DNA from: Sutterella seckii
Lineage (GTDB): Bacteria > Pseudomonadota > Gammaproteobacteria > Burkholderiales > Burkholderiaceae_F
DNA length: 61,875 nt
NCBI RefSeq assembly: GCF_009183815.1
Contig: NZ_WEHX01000005.1
Span: 1-61,875, forward strand
Direction: 5' to 3'
Positions 1 through 9,088 of the stretch are shown here, one piece after another. The notes under the pieces are model-generated. The model was not told where the DNA came from, ran no database searches, and saw only the letters and a list, made by a program, of their open reading frames with translations. Position numbers and translations under genes: made by a program. Position 1 is the first letter of the stretch, and each line of letters begins with the position of its first letter.

Positions 1-1
1 T

Positions 2-77
2 GCGGGAGTAGCTCAGTTGGTAGAGCGCAACCTTGCCAAGGTTGAGGTCGCGAGTTCGAGACTCGTCTCCCGCTCCA
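2..77 (+). tRNA. tRNA-Gly (anticodon GCC), CCA encoded
   Basis: A full cloverleaf is visible: a 7-bp acceptor stem (gcgggag with ctcccgc), D-arm containing agctcagttggtagagc, anticodon stem caacc/ggttg around loop ttGCCaa, and a T-arm with gttcgagac. Discriminator T is followed by a genomic CCA. The GCC anticodon reads glycine GGC/GGU codons. An intrinsic terminator follows 13 bases later. Confidence 0.97.
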
Positions 78-90
78 GATTTTTAGAGAA

Positions 91-118
91 GGGGAAGTCG
101 ATAGGCTTCCCCTTTTTT
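91..118 (+). terminator. Intrinsic terminator after tRNA-Gly
   Basis: GGGGAAG (91-97) pairs with CTTCCCC (106-112) around an 8-base loop and is followed by six T. It closes the tRNA transcript. Confidence 0.9.
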
Positions 119-171
119 CCTGTAAGGCTTCGGAATAAAAATATCTGATCTCCGGCTGAGATTTTTCTGGA

Positions 172-186
172 GATTTGATAAAATCC
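172..186 (+). promoter_or_regulatory. Candidate promoter -10 for rpmF
   Basis: An extended -10-like tTTGATAAAATcc lies about 130 bases before rpmF. Similar TAAAAT boxes followed by C occur before acpP and lepA. No convincing -35 is seen, so this is an inference from the repeated motif. Confidence 0.4.
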
Positions 187-312
187 GCCGCTTGCTGCAT
201 GTACCCGGAAGGGAACCTGCAGTGCAATCATGGAATTCCGTGTTCTGGAACGAGTGCCTGGTCACGGAAGCAAATTTTTTCGACACTCGCTTAAACCTAC
301 GTGGGGTTAGCC

Positions 313-495
313 ATGGCTGTTCAGCAGAATAAGAAATCGGTCGCCCGTCGCGGCAATCGCCGTGCTCATGACTTCTTGAAGAATCCTCCGACGGCTGTCG
401 AAGCGACGACCGGCGAAGTCCATCGTCGTCATCACATCAGCCCGACCGGCTTCTATCGCGGCAAGAAGGTCATCGCGACGAAGCAGGACGAATAA
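313..495 (+). CDS. rpmF: 50S ribosomal protein L32
   Basis: Encodes bacterial L32, a small basic protein of the large ribosomal subunit. The 60-residue product begins [20 protein letters not shown] and has the family pattern of a basic N-terminus with a short His-rich middle (HRRHH). The upstream GTG at 301 would add four residues (MGLA), but the ATG at 313 gives the normal L32 N-terminus, so I prefer it. In many proteobacteria rpmF precedes plsX and fabH. Here plsX is missing and a spacer with its own terminator separates rpmF from fabH, so rpmF is probably transcribed independently. Confidence 0.96.
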   Translation: MAVQQNKKSVARRGNRRAHDFLKNPPTAVEATTGEVHRRHHISPTGFYRGKKVIATKQDE

Positions 496-655
496 TCCTG
501 GCTGAGGCTGAGCCCTGAACGTTCAGATTCAATAGAAGCCTCGCGCGAAGATGCCGCGCGCACCCCACGGTGATTGTGCTCGACGCAAGAGGCTTGGAAG
601 CTGACGCGTGATTCGAAGGCCAAGAATTACGAGGGCGCAGAAAAGCGAAAAAAGA
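496..655 (+). other. Structured spacer between rpmF and fabH; no gene recognised
   Basis: No credible ORF is seen. Several inverted repeats can be drawn: a perfect CTGAACGTTCAG palindrome (515-526), and AAGCCTC (536-542) pairing with GAGGCTT (589-595), which encloses two smaller hairpins (GCGCG/CGCGC and GCAC/GTGC). This resembles a three-way-junction RNA or the eroded remains of a gene where plsX would normally stand. The stretch ends in a strong terminator. From 683 to 804 nothing further is recognised except a 38-codon in-frame extension of fabH that does not look like FabH. Confidence 0.45.
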
Positions 656-682
656 GGGATCCCTGACGGGGTCCCTTTTTTT
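656..682 (+). terminator. Intrinsic terminator before fabH
   Basis: An 8-bp stem (gggatccc with ggggtccc, one wobble) around the tetraloop tgac is followed by seven T. It separates rpmF and the structured spacer from the fab genes. Confidence 0.88.
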
Positions 683-804
683 ATGGCCGGATGACGGAAA
701 TACCAAGTAGACGCTACGCCGTGAGGGCGATGAGAACGCCGTTCCCGCAGAAATCTGTACGTGTAATATCTATTGATTCAGATAATTACCGGTACGGCCG
801 CCAC

Positions 805-1803
805 ATGAGCATGTATTCACGCATTGCCGCAACGGGCTCTGCGCTTCCGAAGACTCGGATCTCCAATGCCGAGCTAGCGACCCGCCTCGCATCGATCGGG
901 GTGGAAACCAATGACGAATGGATTCGCACGCGTACGGGCATTGAAGCCCGGCGCTTCGCAGATCCTGCACTCGGTGAAACAACCACAGAATTAGCTGCCG
1001 CAGCTGCGAAGGAGGCGATGGAGCGCGCTCATTTCGAGCCGGATTCCATCGATCTCATCGTGGTTGCGACCACGACGCCCGACATGGTCTTCCCGTCGAC
1101 GGCCGCGCACGTTCAGTCGATGCTCGGCTGCACCGGGTGCGCGGCGTTTGACGTTCAGGCCGTGTGTGCGGGCTTTATTTACGCCCTCAACGCAGCGGAC
1201 GCGATGCTCCGCGCCGGTCCTTATCGCCGCGCGCTGGTTGTCGGCGCCGAAACCATGTCCCGCGTGATCGATTTCAACGATCGATCCACGTGCGTTCTTT
1301 TCGGCGACGGTGCGGGTGCGGTTGCCCTCGAGGCGAGCGACGCGCCGGGGATTCTCGCTGCCCGCATGTATGCCGACGGGCGCTACGATGAAAAGGTGCT
1401 CGGACTTACCGCCTGCCTGAGCAACGGCCGGATTGCCGGCTCGCCCTACATCAATATGGACGGCAGGCAGGTATTCAAGCTCGCTGTCGACGGCCTCACG
1501 GGATCGGCAGAAGAGGTGGCGCGTCTTGCCGGCGTCTCTCCCTCGGAAGTGAAGCTTTTTGTTCCCCATCAGGCAAATCTGCGCATCATGACGATGGTCG
1601 CGAAGAAGCTCGGAATCCCTGATGAGGCGATGGTGAGGACCGTGAGCGAGCACGGCAATACCTCCGCCGCAAGCGTTCCTCTGGCGCTCGACGCTGCCGT
1701 GAAGGAAAACCGCGTGAAGGACGGCGACCTTGTGCTTCTGCAGGCGGTAGGCGCCGGCATGGCCTGGGGATCGGCAATTCTCAAGTGGCGTGCAAACGTC
1801 TGA
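805..1803 (+). CDS. fabH: Beta-ketoacyl-ACP synthase III
   Basis: FabH starts type II fatty-acid synthesis by condensing acetyl-CoA (or another acyl-CoA) with malonyl-ACP. From the ATG at 805 the product is 332 residues, close to the usual 317-330. The catalytic triad motifs are present: Cys121 in DVQAVCAGF, His in VPHQANLRI and Asn in HGNTSAAS. The frame is open back to 691, but those 38 residues do not resemble FabH. ATG 811 (MYSRIAATG) is an equally plausible start. It leads a same-strand cluster with fabD, fabG, acpP and fabF. Confidence 0.96.
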   Translation: MSMYSRIAATGSALPKTRISNAELATRLASIGVETNDEWIRTRTGIEARRFADPALGETTTELAAAAAKEAMERAHFEPDSIDLIVVATTTPDMVFPSTAAHVQSMLGCTGCAAFDVQAVCAGFIYALNAADAMLRAGPYRRALVVGAETMSRVIDFNDRSTCVLFGDGAGAVALEASDAPGILAARMYADGRYDEKVLGLTACLSNGRIAGSPYINMDGRQVFKLAVDGLTGSAEEVARLAGVSPSEVKLFVPHQANLRIMTMVAKKLGIPDEAMVRTVSEHGNTSAASVPLALDAAVKENRVKDGDLVLLQAVGAGMAWGSAILKWRANV

Positions 1804-1839
1804 TAGTCTCTTTTTCATTCTTTACTAGGAGCCTGGACT

Positions 1840-2778
1840 ATGCGTCTAGCTTTTGTCTTCCCCGGCCAGGGCAGCCAGTCTGTCGGCATGCTGAACGGCT
1901 TTTCCGGCAACGAGGTTGTTGAGGACTACGTGCGGCGCGCGGATGCGGCGCTCGGTTTCCCGATCTCAAAGCTGATTGCGGAAGGACCTGCTGAAGAGCT
2001 CGGCCTTACCGTCAACACGCAGCCCGCGCTGCTCACGGCAAGCGTCGCGTTTTATGAAGCCTGGCTCGCTGCCGGCGGCATGAAGCCCGAAGTGATGGCC
2101 GGCCACTCGCTCGGCGAATATTCCGCACTGACTGCTTCCGGCGTTTTCGGCTTCGAAGAAGCTGTGAAGCTCGTGCGCTTCCGTGCCGAAGCGATGCAGA
2201 GCGCCGTTCCCGTTGGCGTCGGCGGCATGTGCGCCGTGATCGGCCTCTCCGACGCGGATGTGCTTGAATGCTGCGCGGAAGCTTCTAAAACGGGGCCGGT
2301 GGAAGCCGTCAACTTCAATTCTCCCGGCCAGGTTGTCATCGCGGGCGAAAAGAAAGCCCTCGCGAAGGCGATTGAACTCGTCAAGGCTAAAGGCTGCCGC
2401 CGCGCTATTGAACTTGCCGTTTCGGGTCCCTTCCATTCGAGCATGCTGAAGCCCGCGGGCGAAAAGCTTGCCGCCCGGCTTGCGGAAGTCGAGCTGTCCG
2501 TGCCGGAAATTCCCGTTATCGCCAATGTGGACGTTAAGACGCATGCCGATCCGGCTGAAATCCGCACGGTGCTCGCCGAGCAGGTTTCCTCGCCAGTGCA
2601 GTGGGTGAAGACCATCCAGAAGATGGCGGCCGACGGCGTCACGGACATCGTCGAATGCGGTCCGGGGAAGGTCCTCCAGGGCCTCATCCGCCGCATTGCG
2701 CCTGAAATCCGCATCTACGGCATTTCGGATGCGGCGACGCTGGCCGCCGCGCTCGAGAAGCTGAAGGCCGCGCAGTAA
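1840..2778 (+). CDS. fabD: Malonyl-CoA:ACP transacylase
   Basis: FabD moves malonyl groups from CoA to acyl carrier protein, supplying the extender unit for fatty-acid synthesis. The 312-residue product starts MRLAFVFPGQGSQSVGM, contains the nucleophile-elbow motif GHSLGEYSAL with the active-site Ser, and has the downstream FHSSML histidine motif. Length is normal. A purine-rich AGGAGCC lies before the ATG. It sits 36 bases after fabH and 33 before fabG, consistent with one operon. Confidence 0.97.
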   Translation: MRLAFVFPGQGSQSVGMLNGFSGNEVVEDYVRRADAALGFPISKLIAEGPAEELGLTVNTQPALLTASVAFYEAWLAAGGMKPEVMAGHSLGEYSALTASGVFGFEEAVKLVRFRAEAMQSAVPVGVGGMCAVIGLSDADVLECCAEASKTGPVEAVNFNSPGQVVIAGEKKALAKAIELVKAKGCRRAIELAVSGPFHSSMLKPAGEKLAARLAEVELSVPEIPVIANVDVKTHADPAEIRTVLAEQVSSPVQWVKTIQKMAADGVTDIVECGPGKVLQGLIRRIAPEIRIYGISDAATLAAALEKLKAAQ

Positions 2779-2811
2779 GCCCCGAATTCAAAGGAAATAA
2801 GGATCTTAAAA

Positions 2812-3579
2812 ATGGAAAAGATGATTTTTGCTGCCGACGCGCTTGCCGGCCAGGTGGCCCTTGTGACGGGCGCTTCCCGCGGCATCGGCGCTGCGGTCAT
2901 GGAAGCCTTCATGAAGGCGGGCGCCTACGTCGTCGGTACGGCGACCTCTGAAGCGGGCGCGCAGAAGATTACCGAGCGCGCAGAGGCGCTCGGCGGCTCC
3001 GGCAAGGGCATCGTGCTTAATGTCTGCGATGCGGCGGCTTCCCAGAAGGCTGTGACCGACCTCGTGAAGGAAAAGGGCAGAATCGACATTCTCGTCAACA
3101 ATGCCGGCATCACGAAGGACGACCTTGTTCTTCGCATGAAGGACGACGCCTGGGAAGACGTGATTGAAACGGATCTCACGGCAGCCTTCCGGCTCGCCCG
3201 CGCCTGCGTTCGTCCGATGATGAAGCAGCGCTCCGGCCGCATCATCTCCATGGGTTCCGTTGTGGGCGCCATGGGCAATGCCGGTCAGGTGAACTATGCC
3301 GCCGCCAAGGCGGGCCTCATGGGCATGACGAAGGCGCTTGCGCGCGAAATCGGTTCGCGCGGCGTGACGGTCAACTGCGTCGCCCCCGGCTTCATCGATA
3401 CCGACATGACGAAGGATCTTCCTGAGGATCATCGCGAAGCGCTCCTCAAGCAGATCGCCCTCGGTCGCCTCGGTCAAACGGATGACATCGCCAATGCCTG
3501 CCTCTACCTCGCATCGCCTGCGGGCGCCTATCTGACGGGCGTTACGCTCCATGTGAACGGCGGCATGTTTATGGGCTGA
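2812..3579 (+). CDS. fabG: 3-oxoacyl-ACP reductase (SDR family)
   Basis: FabG is the NADPH-dependent reductase of each elongation cycle. The 255-residue product has the Rossmann motif TGASRGIG near residue 22, NNAG, and the catalytic Ser-Tyr-x3-Lys (SMGSVVGAMG then YAAAKAG). The first eight residues (MEKMIFAA) precede the usual start. ATG 2821 is an alternative, but the ribosome-binding sequence AAGGAAATAAGG favours 2812. Its position between fabD and acpP supports fatty-acid elongation rather than another SDR role. Confidence 0.95.
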   Translation: MEKMIFAADALAGQVALVTGASRGIGAAVMEAFMKAGAYVVGTATSEAGAQKITERAEALGGSGKGIVLNVCDAAASQKAVTDLVKEKGRIDILVNNAGITKDDLVLRMKDDAWEDVIETDLTAAFRLARACVRPMMKQRSGRIISMGSVVGAMGNAGQVNYAAAKAGLMGMTKALAREIGSRGVTVNCVAPGFIDTDMTKDLPEDHREALLKQIALGRLGQTDDIANACLYLASPAGAYLTGVTLHVNGGMFMG

Positions 3580-3603
3580 TTTTCAAAAGCACCTCAGAAA
3601 GGC

Positions 3604-3616
3604 TTTTGCTAAAATC
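3604..3616 (+). promoter_or_regulatory. Candidate extended -10 promoter for acpP
   Basis: TTTTGCTAAAATC has a TG-n-TAAAAT extended -10 and lies in the 124-base gap between fabG and acpP. A separate acpP promoter fits the high ACP demand known in bacteria. No clear -35 is seen. Confidence 0.45.
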
Positions 3617-3703
3617 ACCGGATAAACTTTTTTCAACCCTGCCTGCTCCATAAGCACGGGGTTTTCCCAAAGTGAAATCAACCCCTACGGAGTGAAATTA
3701 AAA

Positions 3704-3943
3704 ATGGACGAAATCGAACAGAAGGTCAAGAAGATCATCGCCGAACAGCTTGGCATCAAGGAAGAGGACATCAAGAACGAATCCTCCTTCATCGAAGACC
3801 TCGGCGCCGACAGCCTGACCACCGTTGAAATGTCCCTCGCTCTCGAGGACGCTTTCGGCATTGAAATCCCTGACACCGAGCAGGAAAACCTCCGCACGGT
3901 TCAGCAGGCTGTTGACTTCGTCAAGGCTGCCGTCAACAAGTAA
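3704..3943 (+). CDS. acpP: Acyl carrier protein
   Basis: AcpP carries growing acyl chains on a 4'-phosphopantetheine arm. The 79-residue, strongly acidic product has the canonical attachment motif [10 protein letters not shown] with the modified Ser. The ATG at 3704 is preceded by ACGGAG at good spacing. The GTG at 3692 would only add MKLK. The carrier-protein synthase gene acpS, often found after pdxJ, is not in its expected place in this window. Confidence 0.98.
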   Translation: MDEIEQKVKKIIAEQLGIKEEDIKNESSFIEDLGADSLTTVEMSLALEDAFGIEIPDTEQENLRTVQQAVDFVKAAVNK

Positions 3944-4035
3944 TCGGCATTCTCTCTAGAGAGAGCCGGCCTGTGCGCTTCTGCAAAGAGGAATTTCGGA
4001 CTTCGGAGTCATCCTCATAGGAAGGCCAGGCATCA

Positions 4036-4066
4036 GCGGGACTCGGTAACGGGTCCCGCTTTGTTT
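4036..4066 (+). terminator. Terminator after acpP
   Basis: GCGGGAC (4036-4042) pairs with GTCCCGC (4053-4059) and is followed by TTTGTTT. A second inverted repeat, CTCTCTAGAGAG, lies just after the acpP stop. fabF may therefore be partly uncoupled from acpP. Confidence 0.75.
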
Positions 4067-4152
4067 GCGGGGACAGGGATATCCCGAGTTTCTGCTAATC
4101 CATCCGTCGGAGCTTCTGGATGCTCAGGGCGGGAAGCAAGGAGTTTTTGGAA

Positions 4153-5394
4153 ATGATGAATCGCCGCGTAGTCGTGACCGGCCTCGGCATGGTCTCCCCC
4201 CTTGGCGCGGATCTCGCGACAAGCTGGAAGAATGCGCTTGAAGGCAAGAGCGGCATCGGCCGCATCACCGCCTTTGATCCTTCAGAATTCGGCTGCCAGA
4301 TTGCAGGCGAAGTGAAGGATTTTGACGCCGCGAAGTATCTCGGCGTCAAGGAAGTCCGCCGCTTCGACCGCTTCGTGCATTTCGGCGTTGCCGCCGGCCT
4401 GATGGCGCTTGAGGACTCCGGCCTCGAGATCACCGAGGAAAACGCTCCGATGACGGGCGTTGCGATCGGTGCGGGCATCGGCGGTCTTCCCTCCATCTGC
4501 GCCAACAACGACGCGATGGTGAGCCGCGGTCCCCGCCGCATTTCTCCCTTTATGATCCCGGGCTGCATCATCAACATGGTTTCGGGTCAGCTCGCCATCA
4601 TGAAGGGCCTGAAGGGCCCCAACATTGCGCACGTCACGGCCTGCTCGACGGGTCTTCACGCCATCGGCGAGGCGATGTACATCATTGCCCGCGGCGATGC
4701 GGACGTGATGATTGCGGGCGGCGCTGAAGCGACGGTCTGCAAGCTGGGCATCGGCGGCTTCGACGCCATGCACGCGCTTTCGCGCCGCAACGACGAGCCT
4801 GAGAAGGCTTCCCGTCCGTTCGACGTCGACCGCGACGGCTTCGTGATGGGCGAGGGTTCGGGCGTTCTCGTTCTCGAGGAGCTTGAGCACGCCAAGGCAC
4901 GCGGCGCGAAGATTTATGCCGAAGTCGTGGGCTACGGCCTCTCGGGCGACGCGCATCACATCACGACGCCTGCCACCGACGGTCCGGTCCGCTGCATGCG
5001 CATGGCGCTTCGCCATGCCGGCATGAACCCCGACGACATCGACTACCTCAATGCGCACGGCACCTCCACGTCCGTGGGCGACGCCAACGAAGTGAAGGCG
5101 ATCCGCGAGGTCTTCGGCGAACACGCGAAGAAGCTTGTCGTCAACTCCACCAAGTCGATGACGGGTCACCTTCTCGGCGGCGCGGGCGGCATCGAGTCCG
5201 TCTTTTCCGTCATGGCCGTTGCCGAACAGGTTTCGCCCCCGACCATCAACCTCGACAAGGTTGATCCGGAGTGCGAGGGGATCGACTTCTGCGCCAACCA
5301 GGCAAGAAAGATGACGATCCGCGCGGCGATGAAGAATTCCTTCGGCTTCGGCGGCACGAATTCGACGGTGATCTACAAGCGCTACGAAGCCTGA
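4153..5394 (+). CDS. fabF: Beta-ketoacyl-ACP synthase II
   Basis: FabF elongates acyl-ACP by condensation with malonyl-ACP. The start at 4153 (MMNRRVVVTGLGMVSPLG) has AAGGAG nine bases upstream and gives 413 residues, the normal length. The Cys-His-His catalytic set is visible: TACSTGLHA, NAHGTSTSVGD and KSMTGHLLGG. The glycine-rich C-terminal FGFGGTNS is typical. It closes the fab cluster and is followed by an intrinsic terminator. Confidence 0.97.
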   Translation: MMNRRVVVTGLGMVSPLGADLATSWKNALEGKSGIGRITAFDPSEFGCQIAGEVKDFDAAKYLGVKEVRRFDRFVHFGVAAGLMALEDSGLEITEENAPMTGVAIGAGIGGLPSICANNDAMVSRGPRRISPFMIPGCIINMVSGQLAIMKGLKGPNIAHVTACSTGLHAIGEAMYIIARGDADVMIAGGAEATVCKLGIGGFDAMHALSRRNDEPEKASRPFDVDRDGFVMGEGSGVLVLEELEHAKARGAKIYAEVVGYGLSGDAHHITTPATDGPVRCMRMALRHAGMNPDDIDYLNAHGTSTSVGDANEVKAIREVFGEHAKKLVVNSTKSMTGHLLGGAGGIESVFSVMAVAEQVSPPTINLDKVDPECEGIDFCANQARKMTIRAAMKNSFGFGGTNSTVIYKRYEA

Positions 5395-5426
5395 TTGCCG
5401 CGTTGAAAACGCGCTGATTTCGGAAA

Positions 5427-5460
5427 GGACGTCTTCTCATTACGGGGAGGCGTCCTTTTT
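5427..5460 (+). terminator. Intrinsic terminator after fabF
   Basis: GGACG-CT pairs with AG-CGTCC across a wobble-containing stem, followed by five T and a CT-rich tail. Confidence 0.85.
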
Positions 5461-5489
5461 CTCTTGCGGGCGAGAGAAGGGTGCCGCAT

Positions 5490-5502
5490 CTGCTGTAAAA
5501 TC
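5490..5502 (+). promoter_or_regulatory. Candidate -10 promoter for the lepA cluster
   Basis: CTGCTGTAAAATC lies just after the fabF terminator and before lepA. It contains a TAAAAT box like those before rpmF and acpP. Confidence 0.4.
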
Positions 5503-5652
5503 CCGGATTCCGGGGATTTTTGCCGCCTTGACTTAATTTGGAAAGCGCGGATTCCGAGCGCCCTGCAGACGGCCGCTCGATCTGATTATTCCTGATCGCT
5601 CGCCAACCGCCGAGCAATGATCTCGCCCCGACTGAACACCATTTCCCTGACG

Positions 5653-7446
5653 ATGCAGAACATTCGCAACTTTTCGATCATCGCCCATATCGACCATGGC
5701 AAGTCAACGCTTGCCGACCGCTTGATTCAGCGCTGCGGCGGCCTCTCCGACCGTGAAATGAGCGAGCAGGTGCTCGACAGCATGGATCTCGAGAAGGAGC
5801 GCGGCATTACGATCAAGGCCCAGACGGCTGCGCTTCGCTACAAGGCGAAGGACGGAAAGGTCTATGAGCTCAACCTCATCGACACGCCGGGGCATGTTGA
5901 CTTTTCCTATGAAGTGAGCCGCTCGCTCTCCGCCTGCGAAGGCGCGCTTCTCGTCGTCGATGCGACGCAGGGCGTTGAGGCGCAGACGGTTGCCAACTGC
6001 TACACCGCGATCGATCTCGGCGTTTCCGTGATTCCGGTCCTCAACAAGATGGACCTTGCGAGCGCGGATCCGATTGCCGCTGCCGAGGAAATTGAGGACG
6101 TGATCGGCATCGATGCGACGGATGCGATTCCCTGTTCTGCGAAGACGGGTCTCGGCGTCGACGAGATTCTCGAGCGCGTCGTGCGCGACGTTCCCGCGCC
6201 CAAGGGCGATCCTGAGTCGCCGCTCCAGGCCCTCATCATCGACTCCTGGTTCGACAACTACGTGGGCGTCGTGATGCTCGTGCGCGTGGTGAACGGCACG
6301 ATCCGTCCGAAGGACAAGATTCAGCTGATGGCGACGGGCGCCACGCACCTCGTTGAACAGGTGGGCGTCTTCACGCCGAAGAGCAAGCTTCGCGATGCGC
6401 TCTCCGCGGGTGAAGTGGGCTTTGTTATTGCCGGCATTAAGGAACTGAAGCACGCCCGCGTGGGCGACACGGTGACGCTCGCCCAGAAGCCCGCCGAGAA
6501 GCCCCTTCCGGGCTTCAAGGCCGTGAAGCCTCAGGTCTTCGCGGGCCTCTTCCCGGTTGAGTCGAACCAGTACGATGCGCTTCGCGACGCGCTCACGAAG
6601 CTCCAGTTGAACGACGCGGCGCTGCGCTTTGAGCCCGAGAGCTCTCAGGCTCTCGGCTTCGGCTTCCGCGCGGGGTTCCTCGGGCTCCTTCACATGGACA
6701 TCGTCCAGGAGCGTCTCGAGCGCGAATACAACATGGACCTCATCACGACGGCGCCTTCCGTCGTCTATGAGGTGCTCCTCACCGACGGCGAAGTGATTCA
6801 GGTTGAAAACCCCTCGAAGCTTCCTCCCGTCGACAAGATCGAGGAAATCCGCGAACCCATCGATTCGGTCACGATCTTCGTGCCCAACGAATTCGTGGGC
6901 GCCGTGATGAAGCTCTGCCAGGAAAAGCGCGGCATTCAGACAAATCTCGCCTATCACGGCCGTCAGGTGCATCTCACCTATGATCTCCCGCTCGCTGAAA
7001 TTGTTCTTGACTTTTTCGACCGCATGAAGTCCTTGACGCGCGGCTATGCTTCCATGGACTATGAGTTCAAGGAGTACCGTGCGGCTGACGTCGTTCGAGT
7101 CGACATCCTCATCAACGGCGACAAGGTGGACCCGCTCTCCGCGATCATGCACCGCTCCAATGCGGTTCCCCGCGGGCGCGAGCTCGTGCAGCGCCTGAGA
7201 ACGCTCATTCCCCGCCAGATGTATGAAGTCTCCATTCAGGCGGCAATCGGCGCCAACATCATCGCCCGCGAGAATGTGAAGGCGCTCAGAAAGAACGTTC
7301 TTGCGAAGTGCTACGGCGGCGACATCACCCGCAAGCGCAAGCTCCTTGAAAAGCAGAAGGCCGGCAAGAAGCGCATGAAGCAGGTGGGCAGCGTGGAGAT
7401 TCCGCAGGAAGCCTTCCTTGCGATCCTCCAGACGGAAGAAAAGTAA
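5653..7446 (+). CDS. lepA: Elongation factor 4 (ribosomal back-translocase GTPase)
   Basis: LepA/EF4 is a translational GTPase that acts on stalled or mis-translocated ribosomes. From ATG 5653 ([19 protein letters not shown]) the product is 597 residues, matching the family. An upstream in-frame ATG at 5617 would add 12 residues not typical of LepA. G motifs [14 protein letters not shown] and NKMD are present, with the LepA-specific C-terminal domain. It precedes lepB by 18 bases, the common lepA-lepB pair. Confidence 0.97.
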   Translation: MQNIRNFSIIAHIDHGKSTLADRLIQRCGGLSDREMSEQVLDSMDLEKERGITIKAQTAALRYKAKDGKVYELNLIDTPGHVDFSYEVSRSLSACEGALLVVDATQGVEAQTVANCYTAIDLGVSVIPVLNKMDLASADPIAAAEEIEDVIGIDATDAIPCSAKTGLGVDEILERVVRDVPAPKGDPESPLQALIIDSWFDNYVGVVMLVRVVNGTIRPKDKIQLMATGATHLVEQVGVFTPKSKLRDALSAGEVGFVIAGIKELKHARVGDTVTLAQKPAEKPLPGFKAVKPQVFAGLFPVESNQYDALRDALTKLQLNDAALRFEPESSQALGFGFRAGFLGLLHMDIVQERLEREYNMDLITTAPSVVYEVLLTDGEVIQVENPSKLPPVDKIEEIREPIDSVTIFVPNEFVGAVMKLCQEKRGIQTNLAYHGRQVHLTYDLPLAEIVLDFFDRMKSLTRGYASMDYEFKEYRAADVVRVDILINGDKVDPLSAIMHRSNAVPRGRELVQRLRTLIPRQMYEVSIQAAIGANIIARENVKALRKNVLAKCYGGDITRKRKLLEKQKAGKKRMKQVGSVEIPQEAFLAILQTEEK

Positions 7447-7464
7447 TTTTTTAAGAAGACTCAG

Positions 7465-8355
7465 ATGAATTTTGCTCTGATCCTATTTCTCCTCTCGATC
7501 TTCACGGGCATTTTCTGGATTCTCGAGCGCGTGAAGTTTTATCCCGCCCGGGTGAGGAAGGCCGAGGCGCTCGCGAGCGAGTTCGAGGCTGCCAATCGCG
7601 AGGCGCTGCGCCGCGGCGAAGCTTCGGTTGCCGAGGAATACCGTGCGATCCGCGCCAGGGCGATTCGTCAGCCCTGGTGGCTCGAATACACCGCCGGGCT
7701 CTTCCCGGTGATTCTGGTGGTCTTCCTTCTGAGGAGCTTCCTCTTCGAGCCCTTCCGCATTCCTTCCGGGTCGATGCTGCCGACGCTCCACATCGGCGAC
7801 TTCATCCTCGTCAACAAGTTCGACTACGGCATTCGTCTTCCGGTGTCGAACATGAAGGTGATCGACCTCGGCGCGCCGAAGCGCGGCGATGTCGTCGTCT
7901 TCCGCTATCCGATGGATGAGAACGTCGACTTCATCAAGCGCGTTGTGGGCGTCCCGGGCGACCGCGTGGAATACCGCGACAAGGTCGTCTACATCAACGG
8001 CGTCGAGCAGAAGCAGAGCGATCCGCGCGACTTCGTCGACGAATCCACAATGGTGACCCTTGACGAACGCGACGAGGATCTCGCGGGCGTCTCGCACCTC
8101 ATGGCGCTCGACCACCGTCGTCCGAGCTGGGTTCCCATGCATGCCGTCATGAGAAAGGAAGAGACCTGCGACTACAACAATCGCGGCTTCGTCTGCACCG
8201 TTCCCGACGGGAAGTACTTCGTCATGGGCGACAACCGCGACAACAGCGAGGACAGCCGCTACTGGGGCTTCGTGCCTGACGAAAATCTGGTCGGCCGGGC
8301 TGTATTCATCTGGGCCAATTTCGGAGACATGACCCGCATCGGCAGCTTCCGCTGA
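7465..8355 (+). CDS. lepB: Signal peptidase I
   Basis: LepB is the inner-membrane serine protease that removes signal peptides from exported proteins. The 296-residue product has a first membrane segment at about residues 2-20, a charged cytoplasmic loop, a second at about 77-92, then the periplasmic catalytic domain. The catalytic dyad is Ser103 in IPSGSMLPTL and Lys158 in FIKRVVGVPGD. The late box GDNRDNSEDSRYWG is complete. AAGAAG precedes the ATG. Confidence 0.97.
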   Translation: MNFALILFLLSIFTGIFWILERVKFYPARVRKAEALASEFEAANREALRRGEASVAEEYRAIRARAIRQPWWLEYTAGLFPVILVVFLLRSFLFEPFRIPSGSMLPTLHIGDFILVNKFDYGIRLPVSNMKVIDLGAPKRGDVVVFRYPMDENVDFIKRVVGVPGDRVEYRDKVVYINGVEQKQSDPRDFVDESTMVTLDERDEDLAGVSHLMALDHRRPSWVPMHAVMRKEETCDYNNRGFVCTVPDGKYFVMGDNRDNSEDSRYWGFVPDENLVGRAVFIWANFGDMTRIGSFR

Positions 8356-8407
8356 CCGAAATGGTTCCGAATGTGACCCCCAGGTATTAATAGAAGACTA
8401 AAAAGAC

Positions 8408-9088
8408 ATGCTTCCGCTTACAGAGCTCGAAGAACGCATCGGATATGAATTCACCGATAAAAAGCTCCTGAGGCGTGCGGTCACCCACCGCAGCTTCGCT
8501 CAGGAGCATAACGAGCGTCTGGAATTCTTGGGCGACTCGGTTCTCAACTGCGTCATCGGCTACGCGCTGTTTCTGCGCGACAAGCACTTCAACGAGGGCG
8601 AACTGTCGCGCGTGCGCGCAAACCTCGTCTGCGAGGGAACGCTCTTTGAGATTGCGACCCGAATCGATATTTCCTCATTTCTCTTCATGGGCGAAGGCGA
8701 AATCAAGACGGGAGGCGCTCACCGCCCGTCCATTCTCGCCGACGCCATGGAGGCGATTTTCGGTGCGGTTTTCCGCGAGGCGGGCTTTGAGACCGCTCAG
8801 CGCGTGATTCTGCATCTCTACGAGCCGATTCTCACGGCGCTCACGCCGGAGAAAATGAGCAAGGATCCGAAGACGCGCCTGCAGGAACTCCTTCAGGGCG
8901 AGCATCTTCCGCGTCCTGAATACGCGATCGTCAATACGACGGGCGCGGCGCATGAGCGTTCCTTTGAATGCGAGTGCCGCATCCATTCCCTCAACATCAT
9001 TACGACCGGAAAGGCCGCAAGCCGCCGCGCTGCCGAACAGGCAGCCGCCGAGACGGCCCTTCAACTGGTGAAGGAGCGCTCGAAATGA
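8408..9088 (+). CDS. rnc: Ribonuclease III
   Basis: RNase III cleaves double-stranded RNA and processes rRNA precursors. The 226-residue protein has the signature HNERLEFLGDSVLN, the second acidic metal site (LADAMEAIFGAVF) and a C-terminal double-stranded-RNA-binding domain (about 155-225). Its stop overlaps the era start in an ATGA arrangement, so the two are translationally coupled. Confidence 0.97.
   Translation: MLPLTELEERIGYEFTDKKLLRRAVTHRSFAQEHNERLEFLGDSVLNCVIGYALFLRDKHFNEGELSRVRANLVCEGTLFEIATRIDISSFLFMGEGEIKTGGAHRPSILADAMEAIFGAVFREAGFETAQRVILHLYEPILTALTPEKMSKDPKTRLQELLQGEHLPRPEYAIVNTTGAAHERSFECECRIHSLNIITTGKAASRRAAEQAAAETALQLVKERSK

Noticed and set aside
560-610. Possible plsX remnant (frame reading PTVIVLDARGLEADA)
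   Set aside because: Too short, and lacks the PlsX N-terminal DxMGG pattern; kept only as part of the unexplained spacer.
691-804. 38-residue N-terminal extension of FabH from ATG 691
   Set aside because: The residues are basic and not FabH-like; the start overlaps the end of a terminator region, and ATG 805 or 811 gives the normal protein.
991-1818. Long minus-strand open frame (275 residues) over fabH
   Set aside because: It is antisense to a clearly conserved fabH; its composition is Arg/His-rich shadow translation without motifs.
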